From the NCBI RefSeq assembly GCF_900094585.1, contig NZ_FMAG01000004.1, positions 744,001-808,000 on the forward strand: a stretch of 64,000 nucleotides of DNA. Direction: 5' to 3'. Positions 17,824-26,830 of the stretch are shown piece after piece. The notes beneath the pieces are model-generated. The model searched no databases, was not told the DNA's origin, and saw nothing but the letters and a program-made list of their open reading frames with translations. A program made the position numbers and the translations under genes. Source of the DNA: Martinezella multihospitum (GTDB taxonomy: Bacteria > Pseudomonadota > Alphaproteobacteria > Rhizobiales > Rhizobiaceae). The stretch's first letter is position 1, and the number at the start of each line of letters is the position of its first letter.

Positions 17824-18462
17824 ATGCAGGAACTATCAGCCACCTACCTCTTCGACCCCTTATGCGGCTGGTGCTATGGAGCAAGCCCGATGATCGAACG
17901 CCTGCTGTCGGCGAGCGTCGACGTCCGCCTCCTTCCGACGGGTCTGTTTTCCGGATCCGGCGCGCGCGAGATGGATGCGTCCTTCGCAGCCTATGCCTGG
18001 TCGAACGATCAGCGCATCGAGCGCCTGAGCGGTCAGCCATTCTCCGGGGACTATCGCTCCAATGTCTTGAACAAGCCGGGCTCGCTATTCGACTCGGGCG
18101 CGGCCACCCTCGCCATCACAGCAGCGGGCCATATGGATCATCGCAAGCGCTTCGATGCGCTGCGCCTCATCCAGCATGCCCGGTATGTGAAAGGGCTGGA
18201 CATCACCAATGTGCCTGTCCTCGCCGAGGTGCTCTCTTCAGGAGGATTCGGAGAAGCAGCCAGCCTCTTGATCGAAGGCTCCGATGAATTGCTTGCCGGC
18301 AATCGCCAGCTCGTCGCGCAGGGCCAGGATCTATTCCGCCGACATGGCGCGAACGGAGTTCCGGCCCTGGTGATCGAAAGAAACGGGCATCAGCGCCTTT
18401 TGGATGCCAGTGCCCTCTTCAGCAGCTATGACAACCTCATGGCGCATCTGAAAGCCGCATGA
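17824..18462 (+). CDS. DsbA family thioredoxin-fold protein
   Basis: 212 aa without signal peptide, so cytoplasmic. The redox motif is CGWC (Cys14, Cys17) in FDPLCGWCYG, and the cis-proline loop is GANGVPALVIERNG. The helical insert and length match the DsbA/FrnE-like oxidoreductase group (some act as protein-disulfide or glutathione-linked isomerases). Followed after 25 bases by the MBL-fold gene, with which it probably forms an operon. Confidence 0.88.
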   Translation: MQELSATYLFDPLCGWCYGASPMIERLLSASVDVRLLPTGLFSGSGAREMDASFAAYAWSNDQRIERLSGQPFSGDYRSNVLNKPGSLFDSGAATLAITAAGHMDHRKRFDALRLIQHARYVKGLDITNVPVLAEVLSSGGFGEAASLLIEGSDELLAGNRQLVAQGQDLFRRHGANGVPALVIERNGHQRLLDASALFSSYDNLMAHLKAA

Positions 18463-18487
18463 TCCTAAGAACGACAAAGGAACCAGC

Positions 18488-19384
18488 ATGTTTACCAGAC
18501 GCGACGCATTGAAACTTTCCCTGGCCGCCAGTGCCATCTCGATTATCCCCCTGGCCGCCGCCGGGGCCGCGGGCTCGAAACTCAACTGGCAATACTTCCA
18601 GGCGCCCGAGACTGGATTCCGCCGCACACCCGTGCTGCTCACCGGCAAGAAAGAGGCGATCCTCATCGACGGCGGCTTCACCCTTTCGGATGGTCGGGCG
18701 GTCGCTGACGCCATCAAATCGACGGGCAAGCGTCTCAGCACCATCTATGTGAGCTGTAACGATCCGGACTATTACTTCAGTCTCCGGCCGATTGTCGCCA
18801 CCTTCCCCGATGCCAAGGTCATCGCCAAGCCGGTCACGGTTGCGGCTATCCATGCCAACGTCGAAGGCAAGCTTGCCACCTGGGGACCGCAACTGAAAGA
18901 AAACGGTCCGCAGACGTTGGCCGACGTCGTCATTCCGGCAGCGTCGGATCTGAAAGCGCTCGATCTCGACGGTGAGAAGATCGAAATCGTCGAAGTTTCC
19001 GACATGCACGATCGGCGCTATCTGTGGGTCCCGTCACTCAAGGCCGTCTTCGGCGGCGTCCTGGTGTCTTCGGGCATTCACGTCTGGATCGCCGACGAGG
19101 CCACCCCTGAAAAGCGGCGGGCGTGGATTAAGGCGCTCGACGAACTGGCAGCCCGCAAGCCGAAGATAGTGATCCCCGCCCACCAGACCGAAGGCGCACC
19201 GCAAGGTCTCGATGCCGTGAAGTTCACACGCGACTATCTGGTCGCCTTCCACGAAGAAGAAGAAAAGGCCAAGGATAGTGCGGCTTTGATCGCCGCGATG
19301 ACCGAGCGATATCCCAATCTCGCCGACGTTGGTTCCCTCGAACTGGGTGCCAAGGTCGCAAAGGGTGAGATGAAATGGGGATGA
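18488..19384 (+). CDS. Exported MBL-fold protein lacking canonical metal ligands
   Basis: 298 aa with an Arg-Arg signal (FTRRDALKLSLAASAISIIP). The overall pattern is a metallo-beta-lactamase fold protein of the kind carrying THAHPDHYFG, but the motif here reads SCNDPDYYFS (residues 89-98): the three His of HxHxDH are Cys90, Asp92 and Tyr95, only Asp94 remains. The later GD ligand is GG (189-190), while PAHQ (His232) is kept. It is thus probably not a zinc hydrolase of the normal type. Reading frame and surroundings look intact, so it is a divergent or pseudoenzyme family member rather than a decayed gene. Confidence 0.8.
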   Translation: MFTRRDALKLSLAASAISIIPLAAAGAAGSKLNWQYFQAPETGFRRTPVLLTGKKEAILIDGGFTLSDGRAVADAIKSTGKRLSTIYVSCNDPDYYFSLRPIVATFPDAKVIAKPVTVAAIHANVEGKLATWGPQLKENGPQTLADVVIPAASDLKALDLDGEKIEIVEVSDMHDRRYLWVPSLKAVFGGVLVSSGIHVWIADEATPEKRRAWIKALDELAARKPKIVIPAHQTEGAPQGLDAVKFTRDYLVAFHEEEEKAKDSAALIAAMTERYPNLADVGSLELGAKVAKGEMKWG

Positions 19385-19566
19385 GCGTCACTCACCGCGA
19401 GCAGTTCGGGTCTTCTCAAATGGCAGCCCTGTACTTCTGGCGCGCCTGATTGATCTCTTTTCGTAGGCGATGCCATTCGCCCGTGTAGACTATCGCCTCG
19501 CAGAGATGGAGGTCTAATCCAAAGGAGTCGGCCAGCCCGCGAAAGACCGTCAGGCTTCAAAATCAG

Positions 19567-19593
19567 GGAACGCGGTCACGCTGACCGCGTTCC
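19567..19593. terminator. Hairpin between convergent MBL and aldehyde dehydrogenase genes
   Basis: A perfect 12-bp stem (GGAACGCGGTCA / TGACCGCGTTCC) with a 3-base loop. On the minus strand it is followed by CTGATTTTG, on the plus strand there is little T. Probably terminates one or both converging transcripts. The remaining 19385-19673 gap holds no gene I can support. Confidence 0.55.
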
Positions 19594-19673
19594 TGTCATT
19601 CTGAATTAGCACTCGATCAGTTGCGGCAAGACCATCGCCGGATAGTTCGAGGATGACGCTTGCCGGGCCTCAC

Positions 19674-21065
19674 CTAGCTGACGCCGTTGAACACCACCAT
19701 CTTGTCGTCGGCCATCTCCTCCATGGTCCATGGAATACCCCCGACACCGTATCCCGACTGCCTGCGTCCGGCAAAAGGCATCCAGTCGGTTCGAAAGGCC
19801 GTATGATCGTTGACGAGCACCGCGGATGCATCGAGATGTCTTGCCGCCTTGAGTGCGACGGCTATATCGGTGGAAAACACGCTCGCCTGGAATGCGTAGG
19901 GCAGCGAGTTGGCTATACGGATCGCCTCGTCAACGTCGCTATAGCCATAGACACAGGTCAGCGGTCCGAAGACCTCGAGCCGCGACACCTTGGCATCTGC
20001 CGGCGGATCGAGCAGGACAGAGGGTAGGAGCGTGGTTTCGGACAGTCGCCCTCCTCCGAATTGCCTTGCTCCCGCATCGGTCGCTTCCTTGATCCAGCTT
20101 GCGACACGTTCCGTCTCGCGCGGCAGGATCAGCGGCCCGACCTCCGTCTCCTTCAACGTGGGATCGCCGACGCGGAGGCTTGCGACCTTGGCGGCGAGCG
20201 CGTCGGTGAAGTTGGCTAGAATGTCATTGTGCACGAAGAGGCGCTGCACCGACACGCAGACCTGCCCCGCGTGATAATATCCGCCTTTGACGATCGTCCC
20301 GACGATTGCGTCGATGCTGGCGCTGCGATCGACAATGACAGGTGCTGCTCCGCCATGTTCCAGCGCGCATCTCGTGCCTGGCGGCAGCTTGCTCTTCAGA
20401 TACCAGCCGACCTTCGCCGAGCCGATGAAGCTCAGGAAGGCGACGCGCTGATCCCTGGCAAAGCTCTCGGCAAGCGCATTATCCTCCGTGATGAAGGTCT
20501 GGCACCAGCGCTCGTCCAGTCCCGCCTCCCAGAACAGCTTGACGATCTCGACGCAGGAAATCGGTGTCGTTGCCGCCGGCTTGACGATGACGGGGCAGCC
20601 AACGGCCACCGCGGGCGCAATCTGGTGGATGATGAGATTGAGGGGGTGGTTGAACGCCGATATCGCCGCCACGACGCCGATCGGCTCCTTGGTGGTGAAG
20701 GCCCATCGGTTGGTGCTGGCAGCAGTCAGGCCCATCGGGATTTCCTTGCCGCCAAAATTGCGCAACTCGTCTGCCGCGTTGACGAGACCATCGATCCCGC
20801 GCGTGACCTCAATGATCGCATCCGTCAGCGGCTTGCCACCTTCGCGGGCGATCATGATGGCAAAGCGGTCACGGTTCTCCGAGAGAAGCTCAGACACCCT
20901 TCTGAGGATAGCCATCCTGCGATGCGTCGGCAGCCAGGCGCTACGATCGGCATAGGCTTTCGCGGCAACGTCGAGCCTGTGCTCGAGAGCAGCGGCGTCA
21001 TCGGCCGGGATTTCCGCAATGAGCGCGCGATCGAATGCCTGATAAACCTTCAGATTAAGCGTCAT
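19674..21065 (-). CDS. NAD(P)-dependent aldehyde dehydrogenase
   Basis: 463 aa. All catalytic residues are visible: Asn139 in AFNHPLN, Lys162 in VKPAATTP, Glu236 in LEHGGAAP and nucleophile Cys270 in GQVCVSVQR. Overlaps the 3' end of the upstream acetolactate-synthase-like gene by 11 bp, so both are co-translated. Short N-terminus is common in the succinate-semialdehyde or glyceraldehyde-3-phosphate (GapN-like) group. The pair may turn a 2-oxoacid-derived aldehyde into an acid (inference). Confidence 0.92.
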   Translation of the reverse strand: MTLNLKVYQAFDRALIAEIPADDAAALEHRLDVAAKAYADRSAWLPTHRRMAILRRVSELLSENRDRFAIMIAREGGKPLTDAIIEVTRGIDGLVNAADELRNFGGKEIPMGLTAASTNRWAFTTKEPIGVVAAISAFNHPLNLIIHQIAPAVAVGCPVIVKPAATTPISCVEIVKLFWEAGLDERWCQTFITEDNALAESFARDQRVAFLSFIGSAKVGWYLKSKLPPGTRCALEHGGAAPVIVDRSASIDAIVGTIVKGGYYHAGQVCVSVQRLFVHNDILANFTDALAAKVASLRVGDPTLKETEVGPLILPRETERVASWIKEATDAGARQFGGGRLSETTLLPSVLLDPPADAKVSRLEVFGPLTCVYGYSDVDEAIRIANSLPYAFQASVFSTDIAVALKAARHLDASAVLVNDHTAFRTDWMPFAGRRQSGYGVGGIPWTMEEMADDKMVVFNGVS

Positions 21066-22713
21066 CTTGATCCTCCAGGATGGCGGGAAGCCGTTCGCGC
21101 AATTCCTTCACCAGCACACGTTCGTTTTCCGAATAATCGACCGGGACGTTCACCAGATGAACGCCGCCGCCGGAAAAGGCATCTTCGAGAGCTTGCTTGA
21201 ACTGGCTGATGTCGTCGACCCTCGTTCCCTTGGCGCCGTAGGACTCGGCATATCTAACGAAATCCGGATTGCCGAACGTCATTCCGAAGTCCGGGAACTC
21301 GTCCACCGCCTGCTTCCAGCGGATCATGCCATAAGCGTCATCCTCGATGACGAGGATAACGAGGTTCAGTTTCAGCCGGACGGCCGTCTCGATCTCCTGC
21401 GAGTTCATCATGAAGCCGCCATCCCCGCAGACCGCCATGACACGCCGCTCGGGATAGAGCATCGAGGCGACCATGGCCGAAGGGAGCCCTGCGCCCATCG
21501 TTGCGAGGGCGTTGTCGAGCAGCAGCGTGTTCGCCATGCGCGTCCGATAGTTCCGTGCGAACCAGATCTTGTACATGCCGTTGTCAAGCGCCAGGATGCC
21601 GTCATGCGGCATGACTTCCCGGATGTCATGGACCAGCCGCTGCGGCGTGAAGCGATCCTCCGTCGCCCGAACGGCAATGCGCTCGAGGATGCGTTCCCTC
21701 AGGTGAAGAAGGGCTTGCGCGTTCGGCAGCTTGCCTTCGAGGCGATCCGCCAGCGCCTTCAACGATGGGCCGATGTCGCCGATGACTTCCGATTGCGGGA
21801 AATAGACCTGTTCGACCGTCGCCGGCTGATATCCGACATGGACGACGTTCGGACCGCCCTTGCCCATGATGAAGGGCGGCTTCTCGATCGTGTCATGGCC
21901 GATAGTGATGATGAGATCGGCCTGCTCGATCGCCTCATGGACATAGTCCCGTTCCGACAGTGCGGCGGTGCCCATGTAGAGCTCGGTTCCGCCCGGGACC
22001 GTTCCCTTGCCCATCTGGGTCGTGAAGAACGGGATACCGGTGCGGATGACGAACTGCGCGATATCCGACGTCGAGCGAGGACGCGAGGCTGCTGCCCCAA
22101 GCATGAGCAGCGGGCGTTTTGCCGCAGTGATGAGCGCGGCTGCCCGATCAAGGGCCGCGTCACTTGCGATCGGCAGCTCCAGCTGATGCGGCGCGACGAG
22201 AGCGACCGGCGCGCATTCTTCGGCAGCGATGTCCTCCGGAAGTTCGAGATGGACCGGCCCCGGCCGTTCCTCCTGCGCGATCCGGAAGGCTTCCCTGACC
22301 ATCGTCGGGATCATCTGCGGCGAAACGATCTGTCTGGCAAGCTTGGTGAGCGGCTTCATCGACGCCACCACGTCGACCACCTGGAACCGGGCCTGCCGGG
22401 ACGAAAGTATCCCTTTCTGTCCGGTGATCATCACCATCGGCATGGCGCCGAGCAGCGCGTATGCCGCACCCGTCGAAAGGTTCAAGGCGCCCGGCCCGAG
22501 CGTCGTCAGGCAGACGCCCGGTTTGCCGGTCAGGCGACCATAGGTCGCGGCCATGAACGCGGCCGCCTGCTCATGCCGGGTCAGCACCAGCTGAATGGAC
22601 GATTTGCGGATAGACTCGACAACATCGAGATTTTCTTCGCCTGGAATACCGAAGATACGGTCGACACCCTCGTTTTCGAGTGCGGCCACCAGGAGATCGG
22701 AGCCTTTGGTCAT
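21055..22713 (-). CDS. Acetolactate-synthase-like thiamine diphosphate enzyme
   Basis: 552 aa from the ATG giving MTKGSDLLVAALENEG. PYR domain has FGIPGEENLDV and the cofactor-activating Glu in RHEQAAAFMAATYGR; TPP/Mg motif GDGGFMMNSQEIETAVRLK ends in EDDAYG rather than NNxxYG, as in catabolic acetolactate synthases such as AlsS. No regulatory small subunit is nearby. Operon with the aldehyde dehydrogenase. Could be another 2-oxoacid decarboxylase or carboligase. Confidence 0.9.
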   Translation of the reverse strand: MTKGSDLLVAALENEGVDRIFGIPGEENLDVVESIRKSSIQLVLTRHEQAAAFMAATYGRLTGKPGVCLTTLGPGALNLSTGAAYALLGAMPMVMITGQKGILSSRQARFQVVDVVASMKPLTKLARQIVSPQMIPTMVREAFRIAQEERPGPVHLELPEDIAAEECAPVALVAPHQLELPIASDAALDRAAALITAAKRPLLMLGAAASRPRSTSDIAQFVIRTGIPFFTTQMGKGTVPGGTELYMGTAALSERDYVHEAIEQADLIITIGHDTIEKPPFIMGKGGPNVVHVGYQPATVEQVYFPQSEVIGDIGPSLKALADRLEGKLPNAQALLHLRERILERIAVRATEDRFTPQRLVHDIREVMPHDGILALDNGMYKIWFARNYRTRMANTLLLDNALATMGAGLPSAMVASMLYPERRVMAVCGDGGFMMNSQEIETAVRLKLNLVILVIEDDAYGMIRWKQAVDEFPDFGMTFGNPDFVRYAESYGAKGTRVDDISQFKQALEDAFSGGGVHLVNVPVDYSENERVLVKELRERLPAILEDQDDA

Positions 22714-22907
22714 GGATGGAGCTCGTGCTTGTTGGCAGATCGATTGATGCCTCCAAAACTGGGAGGCAGGCCGCAAGAATAGATCCTTTTGCAGGCTAGT
22801 CCATCACAGTTTGTATCAGATTCCGGTGACCGCCAATGACGTGCGTTGTGCGTGAATGCCCGATCAAGGCAGGCCTCATCGAAATCATGAGCGATAGAAC
22901 CCTCTTG

Positions 22908-22943
22908 CTATAACTCACAAATATCGGCAAAACTGAGTTATAG
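22908..22943. promoter_or_regulatory. Inverted repeat upstream of fic gene
   Basis: CTATAACTCA and TGAGTTATAG are perfect 10-bp inverted arms separated by 16 bases, ending 18 bases before the Fic start codon. Since the Fic protein has a C-terminal winged-helix-like region, this is a plausible autoregulatory operator covering its promoter. Confidence 0.6.
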
Positions 22944-22961
22944 AAGAAATGGCTATCGCTC

Positions 22962-24077
22962 ATGCATTGGAATTGGACACAGCCCGGCTGGCCACACTTT
23001 ATCTATGATCGTGAAGCGCTCGAACCATTCGAGCGACAATTCCTGCGGTCCTCAGGAGAGATCATCGGTGCCGTGCGTCACTTTGAGGAAGAGGACTGCA
23101 AGGTGCTTCGGATCGAGCTTTTGAGCGACGAAGCCGTCAAGACTTCCGAGATCGAGGGCGAGCTGCTCGACCGACTGAGCGTGCAGTCGTCCTTGCGCCG
23201 GCAGTTCGGCCTCGATGCCGACATCAGAGCAATCGGGCCGCAGGAGCGTGGAATCGCCGAGATGATGATCGACGTCTTCGAAACATGGTCTCAGCCGCTC
23301 GATCATGAAACCCTTTTCCGCTGGCATTCCATGCTGATGACCGGAAACCGCCATCTTGCCACGATCGGCGGCTATCGGACGCATGAGGATGCGATGCAAA
23401 TCGTGTCTCGCCGCGTCGACAAGCCGATCGTTCACTTCGAGGCGCCGCCTTCGAGGCAAGTGTCGGTCGAGATGGACGCGTATGTGTCCTGGTTCAACAG
23501 ATCGGCGCCGAAGAGCGAAAACCCTCTCCCCCCCCTGACGCGAGCCGCTATAGGTCATCTCTACTTCGAAAGCATACATCCCTTCGAAGATGGCAATGGT
23601 CGGATCGGCAGGGCGCTGGCGGAGAAGTCGCTCGCCCAAAATATCGGACAGCCAAGTCTGATCTCACTTGCTTATACGATCGGGAAGGGTCGCAAGACCT
23701 ATTACGGAGAGCTCGAAAGAAGCCAGCGCACGCTCGATATAACCGAATGGCTTGTCTACTTTTCGCAAACCGTACTGGACGCACAGCAGGCAACCCTTGC
23801 CCGTGTCGCGTTTCATATCCGTAAGACGAAATTCTATGACCGGTTCCGTGGCCAGTTCAACGAACGCCAGGATAAAGTCGTCTCCCGCATCTTCCGCGAA
23901 GGCATTGAAGGCTTCAAAGGTGGCCTGAGCGCGGAAAACTACATCTCGATCACAGGGGCCTCCCGAGCGACGGCAACGCGCGACCTTCACGATATGGTCG
24001 GGAAGGGAGCGCTGAATCGGAGCGGTGAGCGCCGTCACACTCGGTACACATTGAACATGCCGGAGCCGGAGCGATAA
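22962..24077 (+). CDS. Fic family AMP-transferase-like protein with DUF4172 and C-terminal HTH
   Basis: 371 aa. The N-terminus (HWNWTQPGWPHFIYD) matches DUF4172, followed by the class II inhibitory motif TSEIEG (Thr61...Glu65-Gly66). The Fic active site is HPFEDGNGRIGR (206-217), complete with His206, acidic 210 and Arg217, so transfer of AMP or another nucleotide to protein hydroxyls should be possible once relieved. The C-terminal 90 residues (GLSAENYISITGASRATATRD region) look like a winged helix. Monocistronic, between an acetolactate-synthase-like gene and cspA. Target protein unknown. Confidence 0.93.
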   Translation: MHWNWTQPGWPHFIYDREALEPFERQFLRSSGEIIGAVRHFEEEDCKVLRIELLSDEAVKTSEIEGELLDRLSVQSSLRRQFGLDADIRAIGPQERGIAEMMIDVFETWSQPLDHETLFRWHSMLMTGNRHLATIGGYRTHEDAMQIVSRRVDKPIVHFEAPPSRQVSVEMDAYVSWFNRSAPKSENPLPPLTRAAIGHLYFESIHPFEDGNGRIGRALAEKSLAQNIGQPSLISLAYTIGKGRKTYYGELERSQRTLDITEWLVYFSQTVLDAQQATLARVAFHIRKTKFYDRFRGQFNERQDKVVSRIFREGIEGFKGGLSAENYISITGASRATATRDLHDMVGKGALNRSGERRHTRYTLNMPEPER

Positions 24078-24218
24078 AAGGTTCGCCTGCTGACTTCGCC
24101 CTTCACGCGGCGGGCGCCAAAGACTGGACAACTGGGCGCCTGTAGCAGATGTGCTTGATCTGACAGCAGTTGCCCGCTAGGTTGCCGCCGCGATCAACTG
24201 CAAAGACATGGGGATTTC

Positions 24219-24422
24219 ATGCCAACTGGCACGGTTAAGTTTTTCAACACCGACAAGGGCTTTGGCTTCATTACGCCGGAAAGCGGAGGACCTGACGTTT
24301 TCGTTCACGTCTCCGCCCTGCAATACGGCAACGTGCTCAGGGAGGGACAATCCGTCTCCTACGATCTGGGTCAGGACCGGAAGACGGGCAAGTCAAAGGC
24401 GGAAAACGTCAGGCCTCTCTAA
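24219..24422 (+). CDS. Cold shock domain protein
   Basis: 67 aa OB-fold nucleic acid chaperone: GTVKFFNTDKGFGFITPE with RNP1 (KGFGFIT, 13-19) and RNP2 (VFVHVSAL, 27-34). Typical CspA-family length. Alone on the plus strand, followed by a 24-bp palindrome. Another ATG in a different frame 11 bases earlier is not used. Confidence 0.95.
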   Translation: MPTGTVKFFNTDKGFGFITPESGGPDVFVHVSALQYGNVLREGQSVSYDLGQDRKTGKSKAENVRPL

Positions 24423-24437
24423 TCATTATGGACACGT

Positions 24438-24461
24438 CACTACCCGAGATCTCGGGTAGTG
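24438..24461. terminator. 24-bp perfect palindrome after cold shock gene
   Basis: CACTACCCGAGA/TCTCGGGTAGTG, perfect without spacer, 15 bases after the csp stop and 19 before the stop of the converging WGR gene. There is no T tract, so it is either a bidirectional terminator of the L-shaped type or a protein-binding site. Confidence 0.5.
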
Positions 24462-24480
24462 CACTCGGGCGCAATGGAAA

Positions 24481-24747
24481 TCATGTGAGCGCCCTGCCTC
24501 GCAGAGGGCATGGGCGGTAGCCCTTTGCCCGTTTCTGCCGGATCAGCGCGAGAAACAGTCTGACGGCATCCCTTTCATCTTCGAAATGATGCGCCATCGT
24601 CTGTCCGCTGAAGCCTATGCGGCCCCATCGTCGCGTAAGACACGTGTCGCCGAACAGGGTCGTCGATATCTCCAGTGCATAATAGCGGGCCATGTTCTTC
24701 GCGGCATTGGTGCGCTCGATATAGAGTTGATAGGGCTGAGTAAGCAT
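24481..24747 (-). CDS. WGR domain protein
   Basis: 88 aa from the ATG giving MLTQPYQLYIERTNAAKNM; the frame extends to 24903 but the added 52 residues do not look like family sequence. The WGR motif is at residues 41-43 (RRWGRIG) and the Tyr-rich first strand and FEDERDAVRLF helix follow the family pattern. WGR domains bind nucleic acid ends in PARPs and polyA polymerases; the free-standing rhizobial form has no defined role. Confidence 0.85.
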   Translation of the reverse strand: MLTQPYQLYIERTNAAKNMARYYALEISTTLFGDTCLTRRWGRIGFSGQTMAHHFEDERDAVRLFLALIRQKRAKGYRPCPLRGRALT

Positions 24748-24922
24748 TCCGGAAGAATCGTCGATCGCGCGGCTGCGGTCCAACGAGTGTTTTGAATCGG
24801 TCGGCCAGCTTCGATTCATTTCCGTTATGTATTCGGCGATCCGCCGAACAATCGTCAGCCGAATCGGGTGCGGCCTCCGGTCTGGCGATGCCTCAAGGCT
24901 CATGTGCTACGTTGACGACGGA

Positions 24923-25633
24923 TCACCAGGGAACCGTTCGGCCGAGATAGTCCAGATATTCCAGGCCCCGCTTTCCCTGCTGGCCGAGAAGCACATTCAC
25001 CAGGTTTGGAATGCTTTCCTCGATCGTCAGCCGCCCGTCGGGGCCGCCCAGATCGGTCTTGACCCAACCGGGAGCCATGAGCACCAATGTACGCGCATCA
25101 TCCGCATGCCGGGCGGCATAGCTGCGCATCAACGTGTTCAAGGCCGCCTTGCTGCCGCGATAGACCTCCCGCATACCCGTCGTATTGTTGCTGACGCTCC
25201 CCTGCCCCGACGACATGACGCCGATCAGCCCCATGGGCGAAACGAGGTCCTGCAACCCTTCCACGGTCCGCATCGGGCTCAGCGCATTCGTCACCATGAC
25301 GCGCACGAACTCATCCGTCGTCACCTCCGCGATCGTCTCGGTTGGGACATTCGTCGTTCCCGCATTGACGAACAGCATATCGAAGACGCGGCCGTCAAGG
25401 CGCTTCCGCAGCGAGGCGAGCTGTTCCGGCTCGTTGATATCGAGCGTTTCGATGGCGACGCGGCCATCGGAGCGGTCTGCCAGATCGTGCAGTTTCGTCC
25501 TCGCCGGCGAGGCCCGCACCGTGCCGACGACGGACCAGCCCTTCTTGAAGAATTCTTCGGCCATGGCATGGCCGAGGCCGCGTGATGCGCCGATGATCAG
25601 GATGCTGCCGGCGGACGGTGATGATGACGGCAT
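24923..25633 (-). CDS. Short-chain dehydrogenase/reductase
   Basis: 236 aa from the ATG with AAGGAG upstream. Rossmann GASRGLG, NAGTT (NNAG-like), Ser in MSSGQGS, and YRGSKAALN with Tyr and Lys. Classic SDR of the carbonyl-reductase (CsgA-like) kind. Divergent from a LysR gene at 25765, which likely regulates it. Confidence 0.92.
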   Translation of the reverse strand: MPSSSPSAGSILIIGASRGLGHAMAEEFFKKGWSVVGTVRASPARTKLHDLADRSDGRVAIETLDINEPEQLASLRKRLDGRVFDMLFVNAGTTNVPTETIAEVTTDEFVRVMVTNALSPMRTVEGLQDLVSPMGLIGVMSSGQGSVSNNTTGMREVYRGSKAALNTLMRSYAARHADDARTLVLMAPGWVKTDLGGPDGRLTIEESIPNLVNVLLGQQGKRGLEYLDYLGRTVPW

Positions 25634-25764
25634 GGGGCACGTCTCCTTTGTTTGCTGTGAGCCCAATATGAAAGCCCGGCCCGGATTTCTCCAGACGCAC
25701 AGAACGCAAAGAATAGTTGCGCCATACGCTAGGCATATCGATCGATCTGGTCTACCCAATTGCC

Positions 25765-26688
25765 ATGGAAGACATAGACCTCAATCTTCTCGTCGCCCTC
25801 GACGTCCTGCTTGCCGAAGGGAGCGTGACGGAAGCGGCAAAGCGTCTTGGCTTGAGCCCCTCCGCCATGAGCCGAACACTGTCGCGGCTGCGTGCCGTGA
25901 CGGGTGATCCGTTGCTTGTCAGGGCAGGCAGATCCCTCGTGCCGACACGCTTTGCCGAGATCCTTCGGGATCGTGTTCATGCCGTCACACTGGATGCGCG
26001 CGCCATTCTTCGGCCTGCGGCCGGCGAACTCGATGTTACCACACTGGACGCCACATTTTCGATCCGCGTGAGTGAAGCCTTTCTCGAGCTCTTGTCTGCG
26101 CCCCTCGTCGCGGCCATCACGGAGGCGGCGCCCCGCGTTCGCATCCGCTTCGTGCTCAAGCGGGACAAGGAGCCGCATATGCTGCGGGAAGGACTGATCG
26201 ATCTCGAAATCGGCGTCTTAGGCGTGCCTGCGCCGGAGCTGCGCACGCGACTTCTGCTTCGCGATCGGCTGGTTGGAGTGGCGCGGGAAGGCCATCCTCT
26301 GCTGACGGGCGGGGCGGTAACGGCGAAGCGCTATGCAGCCTGCAGTCACATCGCCGCTTCCAGAAAGGGAGAATTCGCCGAGACGATCGACGAGGCCTTG
26401 GAAAGGAAAAGTCTGAAGCGGGAAATCCGCGTTGTGGTGCCTGGTTTTCCGGATGCAATGAGGATCGCAGCTTCGACGGATTTCATCGCGGCTGTCCCCC
26501 TCTCCTGCCTCGGCAGGAGCAAGCTGAACGAACCGGTGGGTGAGTTTGGCATTCGAAGCTTTGAATTGCCGTTCGAAACGCCGGAAATACTCATTGCCGT
26601 CATATGGCATCCGCGCGTCGACGCCGACCCTGCCCATAGATGGCTGCGCAACATCATCACGCGCGTCTGCCGCGCGGCCTATCTATGA
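25765..26688 (+). CDS. LysR family transcriptional regulator
   Basis: 307 aa starting MEDIDLNLLVALDVLL, the typical NodD/PcpR-like start; an in-frame extension upstream is unlikely. HTH is TEAAKRLGLSPSAMSRTLSRLR. Ends with the WHPRVDADPAHRWLRN signature. Diverges from the SDR gene and is followed by a GST gene; both are candidate targets. Confidence 0.93.
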   Translation: MEDIDLNLLVALDVLLAEGSVTEAAKRLGLSPSAMSRTLSRLRAVTGDPLLVRAGRSLVPTRFAEILRDRVHAVTLDARAILRPAAGELDVTTLDATFSIRVSEAFLELLSAPLVAAITEAAPRVRIRFVLKRDKEPHMLREGLIDLEIGVLGVPAPELRTRLLLRDRLVGVAREGHPLLTGGAVTAKRYAACSHIAASRKGEFAETIDEALERKSLKREIRVVVPGFPDAMRIAASTDFIAAVPLSCLGRSKLNEPVGEFGIRSFELPFETPEILIAVIWHPRVDADPAHRWLRNIITRVCRAAYL

Positions 26689-26830
26689 ATTGATCGCAGG
26701 CAGTCGAGCTGCAAAATGGGGATCATTGGCCCAGGCCGTCCCCAGACCCTGGAAACTATCTCGAAAATGGAGTGTCGGATTCTCGTTCAGCCGATCGTCT
26801 TTAAGGCAGACAAAGCCATGGAGAGCAGCA

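Noticed and set aside
21067..22782. 571-codon plus-strand frame opposite the acetolactate-synthase-like gene
   Set aside because: No domain features; a mirror frame of a well-recognised enzyme.
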